The notes under the pieces: generated by a model
What the model was told of the DNA's origin: nothing
Seen by the model: only the letters and a program-made list of their open reading frames with translations
Database searches by the model: none
Shown: in pieces, positions 1-6,371 of the stretch
How positions within the stretch are numbered: position 1 is the stretch's first letter
How the letters are laid out: every line of letters starts with the position of its first letter
From: Pseudomonadota bacterium
Lineage (GTDB): Bacteria > Desulfobacterota > Desulfovibrionia > Desulfovibrionales > Desulfovibrionaceae
DNA: 7,313 nucleotides
Reading direction: 5' to 3'
Assembly (NCBI GenBank): GCA_023411815.1
Contig: JAEYOJ010000070.1
Coordinates: forward strand, 1 to 7,313
Made by a program: the position numbers and the translations under genes

Positions 1-28
1 GCGTGGGGAGGGCGGAGCCCTCCCCACA
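1..28 (-). terminator. GC-rich hairpin immediately downstream of nifK
   Basis: A perfect inverted repeat pairs GTGGGGAGGG (3-12) with CCCTCCCCAC (18-27). One more C-G pair (13/17) closes a three-base loop, giving an 11-bp stem. It begins 9 bases past the nifK stop codon on the minus strand. The window ends two bases beyond the stem, so a following T-tract cannot be seen. It could be a rho-independent terminator. It could equally be a stem that protects the 3' end of the nifHI1I2DK message or attenuates transcription into further nif genes. The stem is seen directly; its role is inferred. Confidence 0.55.
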
Positions 29-35
29 TTCCCTT

Positions 36-1415
36 CTACAGAGCGAGTTCGAAGCTCGATTCGGGGTCGTCGCGATCCTTGCGGGTCAGGATGGCGTCGA
101 GGATCTTTTCCAGCAGGCGCAGGCCGCCCTTATAGCCCACGGTCGGGAAGTACTGGTGCCCGACGCGGTCGAGGATGGGCAGGCCGTGGCGCACCAGCGG
201 GATGTCCTCGTCGCGGGCGATGTACTTCAGGTACGTGTTGCCGATGAGCAGGTCCACGGGGTCGTTCTTGATCCACTGGTGGAGCAGGAACATGTCGCCC
301 TCGACCTTGACGTTGACCTCGTAGGGCACGTCCTTGGTGATCTCGCGGATGCGCTCCTCGAACTTCTTGCCCGGCGTGCCGGTGACGATGTGCGCCGGGA
401 TCATGTCCAGGCTGACCAGGAACTCGGTCAGGGCGATGACCTGGTCGGGGTCGCCGGCCAGGGCCACCTTCCGGCGGTAGAAGTACTGGTGGTAGTCCTT
501 CATGACGTCCACCAGCTGGCCGCGCTCGAAGGCGATCTCCGCGGGTACGGACTTGCCGGCCATCTTGCGCAGGGCGTCGATGAAGCGGTCCGTGGCGGTC
601 AGGCCGAGCGGGAGATCGAGGATCTTGCAGGGCACCTTGTGCTCGGCGTCCAGGTACTTGGCGGCCTGGGCGCTGGCCCATTCGCCCAGGGCCAGGGTGC
701 CCACGGAGTTGGCCGTGTCGCGCAGCTCGGCCACGGTCACGCCGCCTTCCGGGAACATGGTGTGCTTGCCGGTCAGGGGACCGTTGAGCACGCCGTCGGT
801 GTCCGGGAAGAGGATGATGGGCGCTTCCATCATCCTGCACAGCCGCTTGATCTCGCCCATGTCCGAGGGCTCCACGAAGCCCGGGATGACGTTGATCTTG
901 CCGTTCTTCTTGTCCTTCTTGGCCGCAAGCCCCTTGACCATACCGTGGACCATGTTGGAGAAGCCGGTCACGTGGCTGCCCACGTAGGAGGGCGTGGAGG
1001 CCGTCACGACGACCTTGCCCTCGGGAACCTTGCCTTCCTTGACGGCCTTGTCGGTGATCTGCGGCATGTCGTCGCCGATGGTCTCCGACAGGCAGGTGGA
1101 GTGCACGGCCACCACATCGGGATCATAGATCTCGAAGATGTTCTGGAAGGCCTGCAGCAGGTTGGCCTGTCCGCCGAACACGCTGGCGCCCTCGGTGAAG
1201 GAGCTGGTTCCGGCGTAGACGGGCTCCTTGTAGTGGCGGGTGAGCATGCTGCGATGGTAGGCGCAGCAGCCCTGCGAGCCGTGGCTGTGCGGCAGGCAGG
1301 AGTGGATGCCCAGGGCCGCGTACATGGCTCCCACCGGCTGGCAGGTCTTGGCCGGGTTGATGGTCAGAGCCGAGCGGCCCTTGATGTCCTTGGATGTATG
1401 TCTGAGCAGCGTCAT
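36..1415 (-). CDS. nifK: Nitrogenase molybdenum-iron protein beta chain, NifK
   Basis: Beta subunit of the NifD2K2 MoFe protein, which reduces N2 to ammonia in the cytoplasm. The 459-residue product has the three P-cluster cysteines in conserved settings: Cys25 (PAKTCQPVGA), Cys50 (GSQGCCAYHR) and Cys108 (HSTCLSE). Ser143 in TPSYVGSHVTG corresponds to the P-cluster-proximal Ser188 of Azotobacter. The protein lacks the roughly 50-residue N-terminal extension of Azotobacter-type NifK and starts about 24 residues before the first ligand, as in Clostridium pasteurianum. The ATG at 1415 is preceded by AAGGA at a 7-base spacing, and the nifD stop lies 19 bases upstream. It is the last gene of the operon within the window. 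NifN and the alternative-nitrogenase VnfK and AnfK are homologues, but context and the intact P-cluster set favour NifK. Confidence 0.97.
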   Translation of the reverse strand: MTLLRHTSKDIKGRSALTINPAKTCQPVGAMYAALGIHSCLPHSHGSQGCCAYHRSMLTRHYKEPVYAGTSSFTEGASVFGGQANLLQAFQNIFEIYDPDVVAVHSTCLSETIGDDMPQITDKAVKEGKVPEGKVVVTASTPSYVGSHVTGFSNMVHGMVKGLAAKKDKKNGKINVIPGFVEPSDMGEIKRLCRMMEAPIILFPDTDGVLNGPLTGKHTMFPEGGVTVAELRDTANSVGTLALGEWASAQAAKYLDAEHKVPCKILDLPLGLTATDRFIDALRKMAGKSVPAEIAFERGQLVDVMKDYHQYFYRRKVALAGDPDQVIALTEFLVSLDMIPAHIVTGTPGKKFEERIREITKDVPYEVNVKVEGDMFLLHQWIKNDPVDLLIGNTYLKYIARDEDIPLVRHGLPILDRVGHQYFPTVGYKGGLRLLEKILDAILTRKDRDDPESSFELAL

Positions 1416-1434
1416 ATCCTGATCCTTCCTTGGG

Positions 1435-3081
1435 CTAGCCGACGTAGGTGGCGGACAGCTCGGGCTCCTTGTCCCAGGGGGCCTCGAGGTAGCTCCATAT
1501 CTTGCTGTTCACCAGGCGGTCGATCTCCCGGTAGTAGTTCGCCGCGCCCTTGAAACCGGCGTAGGGGCCGCCGATGTCGTAGTTGTGCAGCTGCTTGAGC
1601 GGCACGCCCAGCTTCTCCACGGCGTATTTTTCCTTGATGCCGGCGCAGAAGACGTCGGGCTTCATGATCTCGATGAGCTTCTCGGTCTCCCAGGAGTTGA
1701 TGTCGTCTATGACCAGGGTGCCCTTGTCCATGTCCGGGATGAGGCCTGCGTACTCCTTGAACTGGAATCCGGCTTCATCAAGCTTCTTCAGCTCCTCCTC
1801 GGTCTTGCGCGGGTTGTAGTTGGCCGCATCCTGCTCGACGTGGATCTCCTCGATGTTGCGGCTGTCCGCGTCGATCTTGATGTCCGGGATGACGCGCCGG
1901 CCTTCGTAGTCGTCGCGGTGGGCGAACTCGTAGCCCGCGCCGATGCTGCGCATGCCCAGCTCGTTGAACAGGTCCTGGTAGTGGTGGGCGCGGGAGCCGC
2001 CCACGAAGAGCATGGCCGTCTTGCCCGTGGTGCGCGGCTTGATTCCGGCCAGGACGGCGTCCACGTCCTTCATCTCCTCGGCGATGACCTCTTCCACGCG
2101 GTCGATGAGCTGCCTGTCGCCGAAGTACTGGGCGATCTTGCGCAGCGACTGGGCCGTGGACCTGGCGCCGATGAAGTTGACCTTGATCCAGGGGATGCCC
2201 CACTTGGTCTCCATCATGTCGGCCACGTAGTTGATGGAGCGGTGGCACATGACGCAGTTCAGGTCGGCCACGCCGGCGCGGGCGAACTGCTCGTAGGTCG
2301 AGTTGCCGGAGAAGGACGAGTTGAGCGTGATGCCGCACTTGTCCAGGATGCGCTCGATCTCGAAGGCGTCGCCGCCGATGTTGTACTCGCCGAGCATGTT
2401 GATGAGGTACTTGCCCTCGGGCCGCTTCATGTTCTCGCCGACAACGTGGGTGAATATCTGGTTGTTGGCGATGTGGTGGCCGGCGGACTGGGACACGCCC
2501 TTGTAGCCCTCGCAGGAGAAGGCGAAGATGTTCAGCTCGTGGTCCGGGTCCTGGGCGCGCAGCTTCTCCTTCATCTCGCGCGCCACGGCGTGCACGTCGT
2601 CGCCGATGAGGCCCACCGGACAGGTGGAGAACACGGCGATGGCCCTGGGTTTGAACAGGTCGTAGGCTTCCTGGATGGCCTGCCTGAGCTTGTTCATGCC
2701 GCCGAACACGATGTCGTGCTCGGTCATGTCCGTGGAAAAGCAGTACGTCATGAAGTTGGCCGCGTCCGGCGCCGAGGCGTCGGTCTGGTTGCGGCGAGTG
2801 AGCCAGGAATAGAAGCCGCAGCCGATGGGACCGTGGGTGATGTTCACGATGTCCCGCGTGGGGCCCAGGATAACGCCCTTGCAGCCCGCGTAGGTGCAGC
2901 CGCGCTGGGTGATGATGCCGGGGATGGTCCGGACGTTGGCCTGGATCTCCTTGGCCTGCATGGCCTCGGGCCCCTCGTGCACCAGGAACTGCTTGTCGCG
3001 CTTCCTGGCCACCTTGGTGGGGTATCGCTTGAGGATCTCTTCCTTGACCTCAGCGGGGTTCATGGCCTTCTTGGTAGGCAT
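1435..3081 (-). CDS. nifD: Nitrogenase molybdenum-iron protein alpha chain, NifD
   Basis: Alpha subunit of the MoFe protein; it holds FeMo-cofactor and half of the P-cluster. In the 548-residue product the P-cluster cysteines are Cys62 (RGCTYAGCKG), Cys88 (HGPIGCGF) and Cys154 (FSTCPVGLIGDD). The FeMo-co ligands are Cys279 (CHRSINY) and His499 (KQLHNYD). Val70, Arg96, Gln198, His202 (GVSQSAGHH) and Arg281 match the active-site residues of Mo nitrogenase. Residues about 395-450 carry the extra segment typical of Clostridium-type NifD, which explains the excess over the Azotobacter length of about 490. The frame stays open to an ATG at 3144, but the ATG at 3081 (MPTKKAMNPAEV) has GAGGTG 7 bases upstream and is the better start. 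No vnfG or anfG gene separates it from nifK, which argues against an alternative nitrogenase. Confidence 0.97.
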   Translation of the reverse strand: MPTKKAMNPAEVKEEILKRYPTKVARKRDKQFLVHEGPEAMQAKEIQANVRTIPGIITQRGCTYAGCKGVILGPTRDIVNITHGPIGCGFYSWLTRRNQTDASAPDAANFMTYCFSTDMTEHDIVFGGMNKLRQAIQEAYDLFKPRAIAVFSTCPVGLIGDDVHAVAREMKEKLRAQDPDHELNIFAFSCEGYKGVSQSAGHHIANNQIFTHVVGENMKRPEGKYLINMLGEYNIGGDAFEIERILDKCGITLNSSFSGNSTYEQFARAGVADLNCVMCHRSINYVADMMETKWGIPWIKVNFIGARSTAQSLRKIAQYFGDRQLIDRVEEVIAEEMKDVDAVLAGIKPRTTGKTAMLFVGGSRAHHYQDLFNELGMRSIGAGYEFAHRDDYEGRRVIPDIKIDADSRNIEEIHVEQDAANYNPRKTEEELKKLDEAGFQFKEYAGLIPDMDKGTLVIDDINSWETEKLIEIMKPDVFCAGIKEKYAVEKLGVPLKQLHNYDIGGPYAGFKGAANYYREIDRLVNSKIWSYLEAPWDKEPELSATYVG

Positions 3082-3103
3082 TGCTCTGCACCTCGTATGG
3101 CTT

Positions 3104-3120
3104 GCCGGCCGGCGGCCGGT
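3104..3120 (-). other. Short GC hairpin in the nifI2-nifD intergenic gap
   Basis: CCGGCC (3105-3110) pairs with GGCCGG (3114-3119) around a three-base loop, and a G-T pair (3104/3120) can extend it. It is the main secondary structure in the 71-base gap between nifI2 and nifD, about 10 bases upstream of the nifD ribosome binding site. It could be an RNA processing or stability element that raises nifD-nifK yield relative to the nifI genes. It is too short, and lacks a T-tract, to be called a terminator. The function is inferred only. Confidence 0.35.
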
Positions 3121-3152
3121 CGCATGTCTGTAAGGCTTGATCACTCGTTCGT

Positions 3153-3527
3153 TTAATCGATGGACTTCTTGCCGAGCTCGCCGGTGCGCACGCGCACGCC
3201 GTCCAGAATGGGCATGACGAAGATCTTGCCGTCGCCCGGCTTGCCCGTGCGGTTCACCTTCATGATCGCGGACACCACGTCCTCCACCTGGTCGTCATGG
3301 ACCACCGCGGAGAGCACACGCTTGGGGTACAGGCGGCCCTTCTCGCCCAGCAGCTCGGCGGCCTCCTCGTAGCCCTTGGCCGCGCCCTTGAGCAGCATGG
3401 TGTTCACCAGGCCCTTGCCCCGGCCCTGGGCCTCGCGGGCGAAGAAGGCCGCCACGCCCACGTCGGTCAGGGCCTTTTTGGTGACGTTCATCTTGTCCAT
3501 GCGGATGACGGCCATGATCTCCTTCAT
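3153..3527 (-). CDS. nifI2: PII-like nitrogenase regulator NifI2 (GlnB family)
   Basis: Second of the paired PII-like proteins that, in Methanococcus maripaludis, form a NifI1-NifI2 complex that binds the MoFe protein and switches it off when 2-oxoglutarate falls. The 124-residue product has the PII fold signature: an N-terminal strand (MKEIMAVIRMDK), a long T-loop region at about residues 35-70 (from GRGKGLVNTMLLKG to RLYPKR) and the C-terminal nucleotide-binding motif RTGKPGDGKIFV (93-104). The extended T-loop distinguishes it from NifI1 and from GlnB or GlnK. No uridylylation-type Tyr51 context is obvious. Its ATG overlaps the nifI1 TGA by four bases (ATGA, 3524-3527), indicating translational coupling and equimolar synthesis. 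GAGG lies 7 bases upstream. Position between nifH and nifD is diagnostic of nifI genes. Confidence 0.94.
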   Translation of the reverse strand: MKEIMAVIRMDKMNVTKKALTDVGVAAFFAREAQGRGKGLVNTMLLKGAAKGYEEAAELLGEKGRLYPKRVLSAVVHDDQVEDVVSAIMKVNRTGKPGDGKIFVMPILDGVRVRTGELGKKSID

Positions 3528-3883
3528 ATGGCCACCTCTTCGAGCTTGCCGGCCGCTGTCTCCTTGATGCCGGAGCTGACGGTGTACATCTCGTCCACCT
3601 GGGTGATGAAGATCTTGCCGTCGCCGAAGGCGCCCTTGTCGCCGGTGCGCGCGGCCTTCATGACGGTCTTGATGACGAAATCCTTGTCCTTGTCGTCGAT
3701 GACGATCATGAGCATGACCTTGGGGATCTCGTCGTAGGTTATCTGGCCGATCTTGATGCCGCGCTGCTTGCCGCGGCCGGCCACGGAAAACTTGGTCACG
3801 GCCGGGAAACCGGCGTCCATGAGGGAGGCCAGAACGTCGTCAACCTTCTCGGGCCTCACGATGGCGCGAACCATAATCAGCAT
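3524..3883 (-). CDS. nifI1: PII-like nitrogenase regulator NifI1 (GlnB family)
   Basis: First of the two nif-specific PII paralogues; the partner of NifI2 in ammonium switch-off of nitrogenase through 2-oxoglutarate and adenine nucleotide sensing (established in archaea, inferred here). The 119-residue product opens with MLIMVRAIVRPEKV, has a short T-loop region at about 36-55 (GRGKQRGIKIGQITYDEIPK) and the PII motif GAFGDGKIFI at 84-93. The T-loop is shorter than in NifI2 and lacks the Tyr51 uridylylation setting of GlnB. The first ATG (3883) is chosen over the in-frame one three codons later because AAGGAG stands 7 bases before it. It lies 42 bases after nifH and overlaps nifI2 by four bases. 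Confidence 0.94.
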   Translation of the reverse strand: MLIMVRAIVRPEKVDDVLASLMDAGFPAVTKFSVAGRGKQRGIKIGQITYDEIPKVMLMIVIDDKDKDFVIKTVMKAARTGDKGAFGDGKIFITQVDEMYTVSSGIKETAAGKLEEVAI

Positions 3884-3925
3884 GGCGGTGCTCCTTTCTT
3901 CTCGCGTTGGTGTGTGCAGCGTGCG

Positions 3926-4750
3926 CTAGTTGGCGATGCCGTAGTCGATGAGCAGCTTCTCCAGCTCCTCGATGGACAGGGGCTTGGGCACCACGAACAT
4001 GTCGTTCTTGTCGATCTTGCCGGCCAGGGCGCGGTATTCGTCGGCCTGCGGATGCTTGGGGTCGAAGTCGATGACCGTCTTGCGGTTGATCTCGGCGCGC
4101 TGGACCATGTTGTCGCGCGGCACGAAGTGGATCATCTGCGTGCCCAGCCGCTTGGCCAGCTCCTCGATCATCTCGCGCTCGTTGTCGACCTTGCGGCTGT
4201 TGCAGATGAGGCCGCCCAGGCGCACTCCGCCGGCGTCGGCGTACTTCACGATGCCCTTGCAGATGTTGTTGGCCGCGTACATGGCCATCATCTCGCCGGA
4301 CACGACGATGTAGATCTCCTGGGCCTTGCCTTCGCGGATGGGCATGGCGAAGCCGCCGCAGACGACGTCGCCCAGAACGTCGTAGAAGGTGTAGTCGAGG
4401 TTCTTGTCTTCCTTGTAGGCGCCGAGCTGCTCCAGCAGGTTGATGGAGGTGATGATGCCGCGGCCGGCGCAGCCGACTCCGGGCTCGGGGCCTCCGGACT
4501 CGGTGCACATGGTGCCGCCGTAGCCCATCTTGATGATGTCCTCGAGCTCCACGTCCTCACCCTCCTCGCGCAGGGTGTCGAGCACGGTCTTCTGGGCCAG
4601 GCCGTGCAGCAGGAGCCGGGTGGAGTCGGCCTTGGGGTCGCAGCCCACGACCATGACCTTGTTGCCCATCTCGGCCAGTCCGGCCACGGTGTTCTGGGTC
4701 GTCGTGGACTTGCCTATGCCGCCCTTGCCGTAAATAGCGATTTTGCGCAT
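3926..4750 (-). CDS. nifH: Nitrogenase iron protein (dinitrogenase reductase), NifH
   Basis: Homodimeric ATPase that delivers electrons one at a time to NifDK and also acts in FeMo-cofactor maturation. The 274-residue product contains the P-loop GKGGIGKST (8-16), switch I around CDPKADSTRLLL (37-48) and switch II DVLGDVVCGGFA (124-135). The [4Fe-4S] ligands that bridge the dimer are Cys94 (GVGCAGRG) and Cys131. Arg97 in CAGRG matches the arginine ADP-ribosylated by DraT in some bacteria; no draT is visible here and the nifI pair suggests a different switch. The sequence has the flavour of cluster III NifH of strict anaerobes. GGAGG lies 6 bases before the ATG, and a consensus sigma-54 promoter lies about 60 bases upstream. 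It is the first gene of the operon. Confidence 0.98.
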   Translation of the reverse strand: MRKIAIYGKGGIGKSTTTQNTVAGLAEMGNKVMVVGCDPKADSTRLLLHGLAQKTVLDTLREEGEDVELEDIIKMGYGGTMCTESGGPEPGVGCAGRGIITSINLLEQLGAYKEDKNLDYTFYDVLGDVVCGGFAMPIREGKAQEIYIVVSGEMMAMYAANNICKGIVKYADAGGVRLGGLICNSRKVDNEREMIEELAKRLGTQMIHFVPRDNMVQRAEINRKTVIDFDPKHPQADEYRALAGKIDKNDMFVVPKPLSIEELEKLLIDYGIAN

Positions 4751-4809
4751 GGAATGCCTCCTTCACGAATAGGCGCCGTAGGATGCGACGCGCTTGTAAT
4801 GGCCTTAGG

Positions 4810-4824
4810 GCAAGGCATGTGCCA
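4810..4824 (-). promoter_or_regulatory. Sigma-54 (RpoN) -24/-12 promoter of the nifH operon
   Basis: Read on the minus strand the sequence is TGGCAC-ATGCC-TTGC, a full match to the core sigma-54 consensus. The GG (4823-4822) and the GC (4811-4810) are separated by exactly 10 bases. The predicted transcription start is near 4798, giving a leader of about 48 bases to the nifH ATG. Sigma-54 promoters need an enhancer-binding activator (NifA or a relative) bound 80-150 bases upstream, which here is where the 41-bp palindrome lies. Confidence 0.92.
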
Positions 4825-4860
4825 TTCAATTAAATATTTGAAATAATTATATAAAAGTTC
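4825..4860. promoter_or_regulatory. AT-rich tract with possible IHF site between enhancer and promoter
   Basis: Only 4 of these 36 bases are G or C, in a window that is otherwise strongly GC-rich. On the minus strand, 4843-4831 reads TTTCAA-ATAT-TTA, which matches the IHF consensus WATCAANNNNTTR with one mismatch. The tract sits directly between the sigma-54 promoter and the palindrome. There, a bend would help a bound activator loop onto RNA polymerase, the known role of IHF at nif promoters. The composition is seen; IHF binding is inferred. Confidence 0.45.
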
Positions 4861-4886
4861 ATAGCGTTTCTCGGAGCTATCGTGAT

Positions 4887-4927
4887 GCCTACAATAGTGA
4901 AAGCTTTTGGCTCACACTATTGTAGGC
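4887..4927. promoter_or_regulatory. 41-bp palindrome, candidate shared enhancer or operator between nifH and nifV
   Basis: GCCTACAATAGTG (4887-4899) is perfectly repeated in inverse as CACTATTGTAGGC (4915-4927). An inner AGC/GCT pair (4902-4904 and 4910-4912) shares the same centre, 4907. Each arm also contains a small dyad of the form CTA-NNN-TAG. The centre lies about 97 bp upstream of the nifH -12 element and about 86 bp upstream of a weaker sigma-54-like sequence facing nifV. These are normal distances for an enhancer-binding protein. It does not match the NifA site TGT-N10-ACA. A transcription terminator is unlikely because no gene runs into it from either side and no good T-tract follows. 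Confidence 0.6.
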
Positions 4928-4978
4928 TTTGTGGCTGCCTGGATGGGCGAGGCCTTGTCTTGCCGCGCGCTCGCGGTC

Positions 4979-4994
4979 TGGAATGCTTCGTGCA
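4979..4994 (+). promoter_or_regulatory. Weak sigma-54-like promoter candidate for nifV
   Basis: TGG-AATGCTTCG-TGCA places GG (4980-4981) and GC (4992-4993) 10 bases apart, as in a sigma-54 promoter. The -24 half is poor (TGGAAT against TGGCAC) and the -12 half is GTGC against TTGC. The predicted start near 5005 would leave a leader of about 44 bases, similar to that of nifH. GG-N10-GC is frequent by chance in GC-rich DNA (a second one occurs at 5017-5030), so this is only a candidate. It is supported mainly by its position relative to the palindrome. Confidence 0.25.
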
Positions 4995-5048
4995 GCCTCC
5001 GTTGCGGGCCGGGCCTGGAGCAACGGCCGCAAACCAAGGAGACAAGCC

Positions 5049-6155
5049 ATGCTCATCGACTCCACCCTGCGCGAAGGTGAACAACAGTTCGGCGTGTATT
5101 TCGACCGCGGACACAAGGAAGAGCTCCTGCGGCTGTCCCTGGCCGCCGGGATGGACGAGGTCGAGGTGGGCGCGGTGGGGCCGAATCCGGAGCACTGCCG
5201 CGAGCTGGAAGGGCTGCTGCTCTACGGGGCCATGCTCAAGGGCCGCCGCCAGAGCCTGAGCGTGTGGTGCGCCTGCCGGCCGGCGGACCTGCGCATGGCC
5301 GCCGGGCTTTCGCCAGACCGGCTGTGCATGACCGTGCCCGTGTCGGACGCGCACATCCGCCGCAAGCTCGGCCTGGACCGCCCGGCGCTCCTCGGCCATG
5401 TCTCGCGCATGCTCGACCTGGCCCGCGAACTGGGCGTCACCTATGTATCGTTGGGGTTGGAGGACGTGTCCCGCGCGGACTTGACCTTCGCCCTGTCCGT
5501 GGCCCGGCTGGCGCAGAGCAAGGGCGCGACGCGCCTGCGCCTGGCCGATACCGTGGGCGTGTTGGCTCCCTCCGAGACGGCCAGGCTCGTCAGCGCCTTC
5601 CGCGCGGCCGTGGACCTGCCCCTGGCCCTGCACCTGCACAACGACTTCGGCATGGCCACGGCCAACGCCGTGGAAGGCCTGCGCGCCGGGGCCGACTTCG
5701 TGGACGCCAGCGCCCTGGGCCTGGGCGAGCGCGCCGGGCTGGCCAGCCTGGAGCAGATCGCGGGCTACCTGACCCTGCGCCTGGGCGCGGAGGGCTACGA
5801 CCTGGCCATGATCCGCGAGCTGTGCGCCTCGGCGGCCAGAGCGGCGGACATGAGCGTGCCGGCCAATGCGCCCCTGGTGGGCGAGCGCATCTTCTGGTGC
5901 GAGAGCGGGTTGCACGTGGACGGGCTGTACAAGGCCGCCGAGCTGTACGAGCCGTTCGAACCCTCGCGCGTGGGGTTGAGTCGCAGGATCGGCGTGGGCA
6001 AGAAGAGCGGCCGGGCGGCCGTCGCGCGCAGGCTGGGCGAGCTGGGTCTGGCCGCCTGCGGAGACGTGCAGGGCCTCACGGAACGTGTGCGCGCCCTGTC
6101 CGCGGCCAAGGGCCGGGCTCTAGAGGACGAGGAACTGCTGGTCTTGGCCAGGTAA
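5049..6155 (+). CDS. nifV: Homocitrate synthase (NifV-type, DRE-TIM metallolyase)
   Basis: Condenses acetyl-CoA with 2-oxoglutarate to homocitrate, the organic ligand of FeMo-cofactor. The 368-residue product starts at the ATG with AAGGAG 7 bases upstream; the frame is open further upstream but without a comparable start. Family motifs are in order: DSTLREGEQ (4-12, with the metal-binding Asp4 and catalytic Arg), HLHNDFGMA (195-203, metal ligands His195 and His197), GLGERAG (224-230), the ESGLHVDGL segment (285-293) and GKKSGR (317-322). The DSTLREGEQ form resembles LysS-type homocitrate synthases more than the DTTLRDGEQ of Azotobacter NifV. Re-citrate synthase, isopropylmalate synthase and citramalate synthase are relatives that cannot be fully excluded. 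Divergence from nifH across a shared control region strongly favours a nif role. Confidence 0.87.
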   Translation: MLIDSTLREGEQQFGVYFDRGHKEELLRLSLAAGMDEVEVGAVGPNPEHCRELEGLLLYGAMLKGRRQSLSVWCACRPADLRMAAGLSPDRLCMTVPVSDAHIRRKLGLDRPALLGHVSRMLDLARELGVTYVSLGLEDVSRADLTFALSVARLAQSKGATRLRLADTVGVLAPSETARLVSAFRAAVDLPLALHLHNDFGMATANAVEGLRAGADFVDASALGLGERAGLASLEQIAGYLTLRLGAEGYDLAMIRELCASAARAADMSVPANAPLVGERIFWCESGLHVDGLYKAAELYEPFEPSRVGLSRRIGVGKKSGRAAVARRLGELGLAACGDVQGLTERVRALSAAKGRALEDEELLVLAR

Positions 6156-6185
6156 CCCCAAGAAGTGGTGGAACTTACGCAAAAA

Positions 6186-6232
6186 CCGGAGAGGAACCAG
6201 CCGCTCTTGCCGGGCGGCTTGTTTCTCTCCGG
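6186..6232. terminator. Terminator-like hairpin after nifV
   Basis: CCGGAGAGGAA (6186-6196) pairs with TTTCTCTCCGG (6222-6232) through one G-T pair. An inner stem AGCCGC (6199-6204) with GCGGCT (6214-6219) caps it. It begins 31 bases after the nifV stop. The plus-strand tail (CATTTCTCTT) is only moderately T-rich, whereas on the minus strand the stem is followed by TTTTT. It probably ends nifV transcription and may act in both directions. The 216-base gap to the next gene holds no other convincing element, and no clear promoter for the downstream gene was found. Confidence 0.6.
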
Positions 6233-6371
6233 CATTTCTCTTCGCCAGGCATTCGCCGACGTGATCACCGGTATCGCCCGCGGCCGGGGTTTTGCTTTCG
6301 GCCTGTTGCGGATATAGGCTGCGTCAGGGCAGCAATCCATTACAGACCACCGTGCAGCCATCGGGAGCATT

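Noticed and set aside
3..1553. 516-residue open frame on the plus strand
   Set aside because: It lies antisense to nifK and the nifD 3' end, has low-complexity valine, leucine, glycine and histidine composition, and shows no domain. It is a by-product of GC-rich codon use in the real genes.
3082..3144. Upstream nifD start at 3144 adding 21 residues
   Set aside because: The added residues are arginine-rich and not family-like, whereas the ATG at 3081 has a good ribosome binding site at the right spacing.
1585..3156. 523-residue open frame on the plus strand
   Set aside because: It is antisense to nifD along its whole length and has no start context or recognisable motif.
3914..4846. 310-residue open frame on the plus strand
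   Set aside because: It is antisense to nifH, with histidine- and valine-rich composition typical of a reverse-strand shadow.
4887..4927. Palindrome as a rho-independent terminator
   Set aside because: It sits between divergent genes with no transcript arriving, is only moderately GC-rich, and is followed by just three T bases on the plus strand and none on the minus strand.
6261..6268. GTGATCAC palindrome upstream of the methyltransferase gene
   Set aside because: An 8-bp palindrome is expected by chance at this scale, and no promoter or second copy supports it as an operator.
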